DNA of 64,000 nucleotides, from assembly GCF_026000115.1 (NCBI RefSeq), contig NZ_AP026867.1, forward strand, positions 124,001 through 188,000, read 5' to 3'. Of the stretch, positions 53,443 to 61,153 are shown one piece after another. Origin of the DNA: Aureispira anguillae (GTDB taxonomy: Bacteria > Bacteroidota > Bacteroidia > Chitinophagales > Saprospiraceae). Under the pieces are notes generated by a model. The model searched no databases. It worked only from the letters and a program-made list of their open reading frames with translations, and was not told where the DNA came from. The translations under genes and the position numbers were made by a program. How positions within the stretch are numbered: position 1 is the stretch's first letter; every line of letters begins with the position of its first letter.

Positions 53443-53724
53443 ATGACGATTATTGATTTTATTATTGGATTAACTTTAATGAATGCCATGCCACATTTTG
53501 TGCTTGGTGTTTGGAAAGGTCGAATGGTTAGTGGTTTGGGAATAGGAAATTGGCAAAATATTATTTATGGTTTAATTAATTTTGTTGTTGCTATGAGTTT
53601 GTATGCTTACCAATACGGTCTGGGAACTATTGCTCAAAATGGTATTGTAGCAGGGGCTTTATTTGTGCTGGTGATTTATTTTCTGACGGGACATTTTTGG
53701 TATCGATTGTTCAATAAGGGATAA
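53443..53724 (+). CDS. Small three-helix membrane protein, unknown function
   Basis: 93 residues. Three predicted helices (about 3-22, 37-55, 65-85) and a GVWKGRMVSGLGIGNWQN loop between the first two. It is a plausible integral inner-membrane protein; no family recognised. It lies 88 bases after the AraC gene and 117 bases before the sigma gene. It may be a target of the AraC regulator. Confidence 0.65.
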   Translation: MTIIDFIIGLTLMNAMPHFVLGVWKGRMVSGLGIGNWQNIIYGLINFVVAMSLYAYQYGLGTIAQNGIVAGALFVLVIYFLTGHFWYRLFNKG

Positions 53725-53749
53725 AAAGCAAAATAAATTATCCAAAATT

Positions 53750-53779
53750 TTGCGTCTTTTTTCTAAAGTTGCGTCTTTT
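53750..53779 (+). promoter_or_regulatory. Two 11-bp direct repeats upstream of sigZ
   Basis: TTGCGTCTTTT occurs at 53750-53760 and again at 53769-53779, 19 bases start to start, about two helical turns. It lies 62 bases before the sigma-factor ATG. It could be a regulator half-site pair or part of an autoregulated promoter. Confidence 0.45.
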
Positions 53780-53841
53780 ATCATAGGCCTTAAAAACGAC
53801 TCTTAGGAGTTTTATTGGATTATTTTATTAAACATAGGACG

Positions 53842-54393
53842 ATGGCAACAGAAAAAATATGGCGTGCCTTTCAGCAACAGTTGTTGGGATTTATAAAAAA
53901 ACAAGTTAATAACCCTGTGGATGCAGAAGATATTTTGCAGGAAATTTTTATTAAAATACACCTTCATGCCGCCAATTTGACCCATAAAGACAAATTATCA
54001 AGTTGGGTTTATCGAATCACTCGAAATACAATTGTGGATTTTTATAGAAAGCAAAAAAAGACCAATACCGTAGAATTACTGGAGTTGAGTTTGGCTAATG
54101 AAGAGGAAGAAAAGCAGTTGGTTTGTACCAAATGTCTATTGCCAATGGTTTATGAACTTCCTCCAAAGTATAAGGATGCATTTATTCAAACGGAGATCGA
54201 AGGGCTTTCTCAAAAACAGTATGCAGAACAAAATGGTCTTTCTTACTCTGGGGCTAAGTCGAGGGTTCAACGGGCTAAAAATAAATTACAAGCACTCTTT
54301 GTCAGTTGTTGTGGGATTGTAACCGATCCTTATGGTAATGTTATAGAGGGGAACTGTTCTTGCGATGAAGAAGGAGAAGCAAAAGGCGACTAA
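53842..54393 (+). CDS. sigZ: Sigma-70 family factor, SigZ-like
   Basis: I use the ATG at 53842 (MATEKIWRAF); the frame extends to TTG at 53815. Region 2 (DAEDILQEIFIKI, DKLSSWVYRITRNTIVDFYRK) and region 4 (GLSQKQYAEQNGLSYSGAKSRVQRAKNKL) are complete. The tail FVSCCGIVTDPYGNVIEGNCSC is the Cys-rich ending typical of the SigZ group (compare the CC-x(5)-D-x-YGN ending). It directs RNA polymerase to a small regulon. There is no adjacent anti-sigma gene; the next gene is a four-helix membrane protein 18 bases downstream, which could serve as regulator or target. Confidence 0.88.
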   Translation: MATEKIWRAFQQQLLGFIKKQVNNPVDAEDILQEIFIKIHLHAANLTHKDKLSSWVYRITRNTIVDFYRKQKKTNTVELLELSLANEEEEKQLVCTKCLLPMVYELPPKYKDAFIQTEIEGLSQKQYAEQNGLSYSGAKSRVQRAKNKLQALFVSCCGIVTDPYGNVIEGNCSCDEEGEAKGD

Positions 54394-54411
54394 GTGCTTA
54401 ATAAATAAGTT

Positions 54412-54876
54412 ATGAATATTAATAAGAAAGAGACTTTAGATAAGCAAAAGCTTCATTTTTGGGCAACTTACTTATCGTTTATTGGAATCGTATTAGCAGT
54501 TTTTGGTGGACTGCTAAGTTACACTCCTTTTATGCATTTTACACTAGGAACAATGTATTACGATAATTATTTTGAAGTGATGACTTATCATAAGTTGAAT
54601 GCAGGGGAGCTGAACTTTCAACGTTTTGTTTATGGAGCTACAGGAGGTGTGATAACAAGTTGGGGAATTTTTATTGCTGCTATTGCAAGATATGCATTAA
54701 AGAAAGGAGAACCATGGGCTTGGAATACAATTGCTCTTACAACCTTTCTTTGGTTTTTGGGAGATGGATACGCCTCCGTTATTTCTGGGTTCCCTGTACA
54801 TGCATTGATGAATATCGGCGTTTTAATTTTTATTGTGCTTCCCTTGATTGCGATTTATAATGTTGTTGAACATTAA
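54412..54876 (+). CDS. Membrane protein downstream of sigZ, unknown function
   Basis: 154 residues with four predicted membrane helices (about 18-40, 70-90, 103-120, 130-150). The loop between helices one and two holds a Tyr/Asn-rich stretch (MYYDNYFEVMTYHKLNAGEL). It starts 18 bases after the SigZ stop, in the same transcription unit. No family recognised and no zinc-binding anti-sigma motif (HxxxCxxC) is visible, so a role as anti-sigma factor is not supported by sequence. Confidence 0.7.
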   Translation: MNINKKETLDKQKLHFWATYLSFIGIVLAVFGGLLSYTPFMHFTLGTMYYDNYFEVMTYHKLNAGELNFQRFVYGATGGVITSWGIFIAAIARYALKKGEPWAWNTIALTTFLWFLGDGYASVISGFPVHALMNIGVLIFIVLPLIAIYNVVEH

Positions 54877-54993
54877 CTTTCCCTAGTTAGTCGTTGTTTC
54901 CATGCTAAGGTTGATTCAACCAATCCTTTTTTTTGTAAAAGATCTTAAAATGTGTATTTTACTTAATGAATCACAGCATGTAACCAATTATAA

Positions 54994-57900
54994 ATGAGAC
55001 TTGTTATATTATTTTTTTTGAATGTATTGCCCCTCGTAAGTATTGCCCAACTTACCGAAAACTTATCTTTTTCAACGCTGGATAGCCTTATTAATTCCTG
55101 TTATTCAAAAGGAAATTTTAAGCAGGCAATTGTCTATATGGAACAAGCGCAAACTCAGGCTAGAGCGGCGTTGGGAGAGCAAGATTCTGTATATGCGACC
55201 TATACGGATGGCTTGGGATTTTTTAACTATATGGCTGGTCAATATCAAAAGGCAGAGCAACTTTATCTTGAAGCCATTGATATTAAGAAAAAAATATTTG
55301 GAGCAAAGAACCCCAAAACAGCCTTTGCTTGGGATAATTTAGCCTTGCTGTATGTCAAAATAGAAAAATTTGAACAAGCAGAAACCATTTACAAAAGAAC
55401 CAAAAAAATCTATTTGGACGCTTATGGTGCACAACATGAGGAGTATGCAGGCTCGCTGAATAATTTGGCCGCTTTATATGAGCGAAGTAGAAAATATGAA
55501 GCAGCCGAGCAGTATTATTTGCAGGCAGGGAAAATTTGGCGAGCAACCTTGGGCGAGCAACACCCTCGCTATGCTTTGTGGCTAAATAATTTAGCAGTAG
55601 TTTATCGGCGCATGAGGAAATTTGAAGAAGCAGAGCCTTTATACTTACAAGCCTTGGCTATTAGAGAACAGGTATTTGGAGTGCAACATCGAATTTATGC
55701 ACGGTCTTTGGGCAGCATTGCTCAATTGTACAAAGATATGGGGAATTATGATCGTGCAGAATATTATTATTTGAAAGCCCAATCAATAACAGAACAAACC
55801 ATTGGAGTTGAACATCCCAGATATGCGGTCATTTTAAATAATTTAGCCATTCTTTATAAAGAAAAAAAAGAGTATCAAAAGGCGCTACTATTACTTCAAA
55901 AAAGCTTGGCAATCAATGAAAAATTTTATGGAAAATCCAGCCTTAAGTATGGTGGTGCGTTGAATAATTTAGCTGCGTTGTACACAAAAATGCAGGAGTA
56001 TCAAAAGGCAGAGGAGCTTTATTGGAAAGTAAAAAAATTGTGGAAAAAAATATTGTCTAAGGAAGATCCTCTGCATGGATTAGTATGGTATAATTTAGCT
56101 CATTTATATTTACAGCAGGAGCGTTTAGATACTGCTTTTGCTTATGCTATGACTGGGATTGCTCAAAATAGTACCAACTTTAAAGCGATTTTTCCTTCGG
56201 CTTTTAGAACGAGTAACAAAGCAGTTACGCCTTATCAACCCCAATTTTATCAGCCGATTAGCCCTTTGGATGATTTATTGAAGCTCGTGAATCTAGAATT
56301 TAAGCAACTTGTAGAGGCAAATCAGATGATTCGGAAGTTGATAGAAATTACCAAAAAAAAGCTGGATAAGGCTCCTAATCAAGCAGAATGGAAGCAATAT
56401 TTTATCCTAATAAAGGTAGGGATGATGGTGAATGAAAAAATTAGGAATCAATTTGCTGGCAAGCAGAATAAACTTAGAATCTTAGATCAAAATACATGGT
56501 TGGTGCGTGAAGGCATCGCAGCAGCTATCGCATTGAATAGAACCGAAATTACCCGTGAGGCATTTGCTTTTTCAGAACAAAACAAATCTATTTTACTGGC
56601 GGATGCAATTAAAGGTAATCGAGCTAAAATAATGGGAGATTTACCCGATAGTTTGGTGTTTAGGGAGTTGGATTTGCAAACCCAAAAAACAGAACTAAAG
56701 AAGGCTTATTATGAAGCGAAAACGACTGTAGAGAAAGATCAATTGCTTGTTGCTGAAAATCTATTAAATCAAAAAATTGATGCTTTTCTAAAAAAGATAA
56801 AAAAGGATTACCCACGCTATCATCAGTTAAAATATAAAAATATTACTGCTCAGGCTACAGAGGTGCAAGCCTTGTTAACAGATAAAAGCATCTTGCTAGA
56901 ATATTTTATTACCGATACGGTTACTTATTTATTTGTGGTTAGTAAGGATTCTATTCGTTTGTTACCAATTTCGGTTTCAAAAACAAAGCTTAAGCAGAAT
57001 ATTAAACAATTTCACGATGCCCTGAGTAATTATAACAGGCTTGTTAAGCAGGAAGAAGAAGCTTATGCATTGTATACTCAGCAAGCCTATTGGTTTTACA
57101 AAACACTGATAGCAGAAGCATTAGAAGGGACTGATTCCGATCAATTAATCATTGTTGCAGACGGCGAACTAGGGCATTTACCATTTGAGGCCTTTTTAAG
57201 CAAAGATGTCTGCCAGCAAAAACGTTTGTATAAAGACTTACCTTATTTGCTCAATGATTATTCTATTTGTTATAATTACTCTGCAACGCTATGGAAGGAA
57301 AATTTACATCAGGAAGTACCAATTAATAATCATCAAATTTTAGCCTGTGCAGCGGCTTATCCTAAGCAATATATCGTAGATTCTACTTTGTTGCAAAGAC
57401 GATCCATCAATAGCCTAAATTGGAGAAAAGGCTTAAGCCCTTTGCCTGCTGCTCAAAAAGAAGTGAAACATCTGTCCAAGGAATTTCAAGGTAAATTTAT
57501 CCAAGGAATGGCTTGCAATGAAGCCTGTTTTAAGCAAGAATCAGGGAAGTATGGTGTCATTCATTTGGCAATGCATGGCATTCTACACCCACGGGTACCC
57601 ATGCTTTCTAGCTTGGCATTTACAGAAAATAAGGACAGCCTAGAGGATAATTTTTTGCAAGCTTATGAGATTGCTAGGTTAAATTTAAATGCTGACTTAG
57701 TGGTTTTGTCAGCCTGTGAAACGGGCTATGGAGAATTCAAGCAAGGGGAAGGAATTATCTCTTTGGCTCGATCGTTTATGTATGCAGGTACGCCTTCTTT
57801 AGTGGTTTCGTTATGGCAAGTCAATGACCATTCTACCTCGGTTATTATGACTTATTTTTACAATTATTTAGCAGAGGGAATGCCCAAAGATCAAGCGTTG

Positions 57901-58107
57901 CGTCAAGCCAAACTTGACTATATAGCAATGACGACGACTTGGGCGGCCCATCCAGCGTTTTGGTCGCCTTTTATCCAATTGGGTGATAATAGACCTATTC
58001 AATTAACACAACCATTGGATTGGTTTCCATGGCTGATAGGAGTAGGAATATTCTTTCTTGTTTTGGTCTTTGTTCTAAAGAGAAAAAAAGTAGCCTTTGA
58101 AAAATAG
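54994..58107 (+). CDS. TPR-CHAT protein, secreted/membrane-anchored
   Basis: 1037 residues. Signal peptide (about 1-18), then about eight TPR_12-type repeats (55-400, each with A-x-x-LNNLA-x-LY and EEAEPLY-like words), a helical linker (about 430-620), and a CHAT domain (about 650-1005) with HLAMHG (candidate His861) and VVLSACETGYGEFKQGEG (candidate Cys908). ARSFMYAGTPSLVVSLWQV and one C-terminal membrane helix (about 1010-1030) follow. TPR-CHAT proteins are common in Saprospiria-like bacteria; the CHAT domain probably is a protease held in the periplasm by the C-terminal anchor. No CRISPR or Cas gene is near, so the Csx29-type context does not apply. Confidence 0.92.
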   Translation: MRLVILFFLNVLPLVSIAQLTENLSFSTLDSLINSCYSKGNFKQAIVYMEQAQTQARAALGEQDSVYATYTDGLGFFNYMAGQYQKAEQLYLEAIDIKKKIFGAKNPKTAFAWDNLALLYVKIEKFEQAETIYKRTKKIYLDAYGAQHEEYAGSLNNLAALYERSRKYEAAEQYYLQAGKIWRATLGEQHPRYALWLNNLAVVYRRMRKFEEAEPLYLQALAIREQVFGVQHRIYARSLGSIAQLYKDMGNYDRAEYYYLKAQSITEQTIGVEHPRYAVILNNLAILYKEKKEYQKALLLLQKSLAINEKFYGKSSLKYGGALNNLAALYTKMQEYQKAEELYWKVKKLWKKILSKEDPLHGLVWYNLAHLYLQQERLDTAFAYAMTGIAQNSTNFKAIFPSAFRTSNKAVTPYQPQFYQPISPLDDLLKLVNLEFKQLVEANQMIRKLIEITKKKLDKAPNQAEWKQYFILIKVGMMVNEKIRNQFAGKQNKLRILDQNTWLVREGIAAAIALNRTEITREAFAFSEQNKSILLADAIKGNRAKIMGDLPDSLVFRELDLQTQKTELKKAYYEAKTTVEKDQLLVAENLLNQKIDAFLKKIKKDYPRYHQLKYKNITAQATEVQALLTDKSILLEYFITDTVTYLFVVSKDSIRLLPISVSKTKLKQNIKQFHDALSNYNRLVKQEEEAYALYTQQAYWFYKTLIAEALEGTDSDQLIIVADGELGHLPFEAFLSKDVCQQKRLYKDLPYLLNDYSICYNYSATLWKENLHQEVPINNHQILACAAAYPKQYIVDSTLLQRRSINSLNWRKGLSPLPAAQKEVKHLSKEFQGKFIQGMACNEACFKQESGKYGVIHLAMHGILHPRVPMLSSLAFTENKDSLEDNFLQAYEIARLNLNADLVVLSACETGYGEFKQGEGIISLARSFMYAGTPSLVVSLWQVNDHSTSVIMTYFYNYLAEGMPKDQALRQAKLDYIAMTTTWAAHPAFWSPFIQLGDNRPIQLTQPLDWFPWLIGVGIFFLVLVFVLKRKKVAFEK

Positions 58108-58122
58108 AGGAATTAAAAAAAA

Positions 58123-58947
58123 TTATTCCAATAAAAAGTACTCTTTAGTTGGTTTGTATATAAATTTATAGGCAACACGTTCCGCTTTTAATGGTCGGGT
58201 AGCTGGAACTTTTTTTCCTTTGTCATTTTCTAAAACCAGCCATTTACCTTTTAGCAAAATGTCGTTGTAACCATCTTGGTTGAGGTCCTGAATGAACCAA
58301 TCAAGGTGTTTTTTTCTGAACATTCCTTTTCCTTCAGGATTGGCATCATAGGTCTTGGGCGTATTGTTCAACAAAACATTAAAAATATCGATCAGCTTGC
58401 CCTGCTGGTACACATAAAAATGATGCTGGCCATTGCCTGAGCAATCGTGATTAATACTCATATAAATGGGCAATGAATCCAATACTGCTGGAATAAATTG
58501 AGCAATTGCAGCTTGGTTTTTATGGATGAGTTTGCCTTGATGATTAAATAAATATTGTGTATGCATAGTAGGGTATGCACAGTCAGAATCTTCTGAGATA
58601 GATTGGCAATTGATAAACCAAACAGAATCTTTTAAGCCATATAAACGTTGTTGCTCAAAGGCTACAATTGTAGTTTGTGCTACATTTTTTTGCCCATAAA
58701 ACAAGCCCAATTGTTTCACCAACAAACTAGGATTTGTGTAATAGGTAGAATCCATTACCCATGAAAATACTTGTTGGTGGATTTCTTTCTGTGCCTTAAA
58801 ATTGTCTTGAAATATATTTTGACTTTGAGCGGAAGGCGTGACCAAATTAATACTTGGACGTTCTTTGGTTGTTTGGTCGCTAGGATTACTACACCCTTGA
58901 TTAAGGATTGCGATACCAATAAGTAAATATATTACACGGATAAACAT
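58123..58947 (-). CDS. Lipoprotein of unknown function with FG-GAP-like motif
   Basis: 274 residues with a lipobox (ILNQGC, Cys19). A motif DLNQDGYNDILL (about 222-233) resembles the calcium-binding loop of FG-GAP/VCBS repeats (D-x-N-x-DG-x-x-D). The rest is unrecognised, with a SINHDCSGNGQHHFYVY stretch. It is convergent with the TPR-CHAT gene, stops 15 bases apart, so independent. Probably a periplasmic or outer-membrane anchored protein. Confidence 0.65.
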   Translation of the reverse strand: MFIRVIYLLIGIAILNQGCSNPSDQTTKERPSINLVTPSAQSQNIFQDNFKAQKEIHQQVFSWVMDSTYYTNPSLLVKQLGLFYGQKNVAQTTIVAFEQQRLYGLKDSVWFINCQSISEDSDCAYPTMHTQYLFNHQGKLIHKNQAAIAQFIPAVLDSLPIYMSINHDCSGNGQHHFYVYQQGKLIDIFNVLLNNTPKTYDANPEGKGMFRKKHLDWFIQDLNQDGYNDILLKGKWLVLENDKGKKVPATRPLKAERVAYKFIYKPTKEYFLLE

Positions 58948-58972
58948 AGATTAGATAATATTGGTTCTTGGA

Positions 58973-59000
58973 CAAGCACGCAAGAGTAGCGCAGTTAATT
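58973..59000. repeat. Partial similarity to the dispersed repeat of 38415-38600
   Basis: AAGCACGCAAGAGTAGCGCAGTTAATT here resembles the AGCAACGCAGTTAAT part and the GTGCACGAGTAGC part of the long element. It is short and could be chance. Confidence 0.35.
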
Positions 59001-59012
59001 GTAGGATAAATG

Positions 59013-59089
59013 CTAACAAAGGGAAAACGTTAGCTTTGTTATCCCTTTGTTAGACGAGCAGCCCTATTTTATAAACCAGCAAGGCTGCT
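59013..59089. terminator. Two consecutive hairpins between genes 58947 and 59100
   Basis: CTAACAAAGGGA (59013-59024) and TCCCTTTGTTAG (59042-59053) form a perfect 12-bp stem with a 17-base loop. AGCAGCC and GGCTGCT (59057-59063 and 59083-59089) form a second stem. They follow the minus-strand stop at 59100 by 11-87 bases, as terminators would. Confidence 0.7.
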
Positions 59090-59099
59090 ATCGGATTGT

Positions 59100-60698
59100 T
59101 TATCCCTCTTTATTGACTTTTTTTAATTGGTAGTTCTTAAATTTTAAAAAATTCAGGTATTTATTTTCGTAATTTTTGAGAACCGATTGGCGACTGTCTG
59201 GATTACTGCCATCTAGGGGCGTTAAAAATTGATAGGTAGGCTCAATTTTGAATTGCGTGTGGTTATACAGTGCTTTTTCTTTCCATAAATGTGTTTGGAA
59301 ATTGACACCATATTTGTGAATCATTCGACCAAAATAAAGCATTATATCAAAACCTTTGAAGCCAAACTCTCTAGCGCCAATACCGTAAATAGCCTTGTAA
59401 TCGGATTTAAACTGTCGAACAGTTTTAGAGCTTAGATCTGCAAAGTATTCGCTAGAAAAATGCAAATTGAGCGACTCGTAATATTCAAAATTAATGCGGC
59501 TAAAATAACGCCATCTATCCATCCCTACAATAACAATTTGGTAACCTCTTTGGGGTTCTACTTTATCAACTAATTTTTGAATTTCTCGTAAAGAATTGTA
59601 AATAAAACCTTCGTTGTGGAGCGTAGGCATTACAATAATATTAAGCTGATCTTTTTTGAGAAAGGGCTTAATGTCATCAATATCAATGGTTGCTGATGAG
59701 CGAATTAATTGAGGAATTTTGGCATTAAAATCGTTTTTGTAGTCCGCATAACTTTTTTGTAGGCTAGCAACCCTTGAAGAATCTCTATTTAAGGCTAAAA
59801 CTAACAGATTTTTTTCCATTGGGGTACGAATAAATCGTTGGTTTTGCTCTATCTTATGCAGTTGCTCCACAATGTGTTTGCTGTGAACCTCAAAACTAGG
59901 ACTCACCTGAATAAAATAGGGATTGTCAAGAGTTAAGTTGCTACGAGAGTTAAGCGGGGATATAATGGGTTTTTGCTTTTCTTTGGCAAATTCAGCAACA
60001 ATTTTTAGATTTTTAGAAGTAAAGGGGCCTATGATTAAATCAGCTTCCTGCAATTCTCGTTTATTTAGTATTTCTTGAACGGTAAGCGAGTCTCGTTGGG
60101 TATCAAAAACATTCACAAATAGATTAACTCCTTCCTCTTTTAGACTATCTAATGCAATTAAAACGCCTTCATAAAATTCAATGGCTTTAATCGACCTTAC
60201 TGGAATTTCTCTACCATTAGCAGGAATAAAACTCTTGCTCATAAAAGGCATCATTATAGCTACTTGATAGGCTAGTTTTTGATGAATGGTGGTGTCAATT
60301 ACGGTGTTGGTATATAGTGCATTGTTGTTGATAGAAATAACAGCTACTGTATCTGCTTTGATGGCACTACTGCCTATTTTTTCAAAACAAACAACAACTC
60401 GCTCTGTTGCACTCTTAGGGATGGTATCACACCAAGTGATGGTATCCACCTTATTAGAAGTGTTGTTGTTCGGCTTGTCATTATCTACGTGGGTAACAGG
60501 GTGATAGATGCCTGTTTTTATGGTGTCATTGGGGTTTGTGTTCTTTCCAATAACAGGATCTAAGCGATCATCGGGATTATTTTTTTTTGTTTTCTTCGTG
60601 ATTTCACAAGAAGTTAGATTCATCAAAAGAAAAAAGAATAAACAGCTAAAGGGTAGGGTAAACTTGGAAGAAAAATAAGCTATATATTTCATATTCAT
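59100..60698 (-). CDS. Lipoprotein with type I periplasmic-binding-protein fold
   Basis: 532 residues. Lipobox (LMNLTSC, Cys31), a charged/Asn-rich linker (about 32-110), then a periplasmic-binding fold (about 140-490): YQVAIMMPF, AIEFYEGVLIALDSLKEEG, LIIGPFTSKN, KPIISPLNSRSN and FGFKGFDIMLYFGR. This is the ABC-transporter substrate-binding/LppC type of domain found in Bacteroidota envelope proteins. In some relatives a LysM domain precedes it; it is absent here. No permease is adjacent, so it may act in cell-wall synthesis regulation rather than transport. Ligand unknown. Two hairpins follow. Confidence 0.82.
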   Translation of the reverse strand: MNMKYIAYFSSKFTLPFSCLFFFLLMNLTSCEITKKTKKNNPDDRLDPVIGKNTNPNDTIKTGIYHPVTHVDNDKPNNNTSNKVDTITWCDTIPKSATERVVVCFEKIGSSAIKADTVAVISINNNALYTNTVIDTTIHQKLAYQVAIMMPFMSKSFIPANGREIPVRSIKAIEFYEGVLIALDSLKEEGVNLFVNVFDTQRDSLTVQEILNKRELQEADLIIGPFTSKNLKIVAEFAKEKQKPIISPLNSRSNLTLDNPYFIQVSPSFEVHSKHIVEQLHKIEQNQRFIRTPMEKNLLVLALNRDSSRVASLQKSYADYKNDFNAKIPQLIRSSATIDIDDIKPFLKKDQLNIIVMPTLHNEGFIYNSLREIQKLVDKVEPQRGYQIVIVGMDRWRYFSRINFEYYESLNLHFSSEYFADLSSKTVRQFKSDYKAIYGIGAREFGFKGFDIMLYFGRMIHKYGVNFQTHLWKEKALYNHTQFKIEPTYQFLTPLDGSNPDSRQSVLKNYENKYLNFLKFKNYQLKKVNKEG

Positions 60699-61153
60699 AC
60701 AGTACTATAAATTTGGTATAAATTGTAAATCAGTTGCTTATGTTTTTGTGAGGCATAAGCCTATGAATGACGAGGCAAAGGTAGCGAATTTTGCACGAGT
60801 GGACTAATTAACGACTTGGAAAAAGTAGATGTTTTAGTAATTGGTCTTTTTGAGAGATAAGTGGTTGGAGTAACTCATTAAAGAGCTATGTTCTTGGAGG
60901 GCTTATAATCATTTGATTTTTTATAGATTAGCGTGTTTGTTGTCGAAGTATTTGGATTTTTTGATGAGAGCGGTAAATAAGTTTATTAAAAATTATAAAA
61001 TGTAAAGTGTTGATAGTTAGTTTTTATGTTTTAGTGGCTTATTGGGGAGGGGGCAAATTTTGAAATAGAAGATGAGCTAGTTTTGGAGTAGAATTAATGC
61101 AGATAAGCTTTTAAGTAAGTACGCAGCACTTCTGTTGCGTACTTACTTATTAC
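60699..61153. other. 455-bp gap without genes
   Basis: Contains a terminator-like hairpin at 61112-61149; the remainder is A+T-rich sequence with no recognised signal. Confidence 0.6.
61112..61149 (-). terminator. Hairpin after the PKD/T9SS type B gene, related to 34402 hairpin
   Basis: TAAGTAAGTACGCA (61112-61125) and TGCGTACTTACTTA (61136-61149) pair perfectly over 14 bp around a 10-base loop. It sits 5-42 bases beyond the minus-strand stop at 61154. The arm GTTGCGTACTTA recurs at 34420. Confidence 0.75.

Noticed and set aside
54994-58107. TPR-CHAT protein as part of a type III-E CRISPR system
   Set aside because: No Cas7-11-like gene, CRISPR repeat or Cas1/2 is present in the window; the protein also has a signal peptide.
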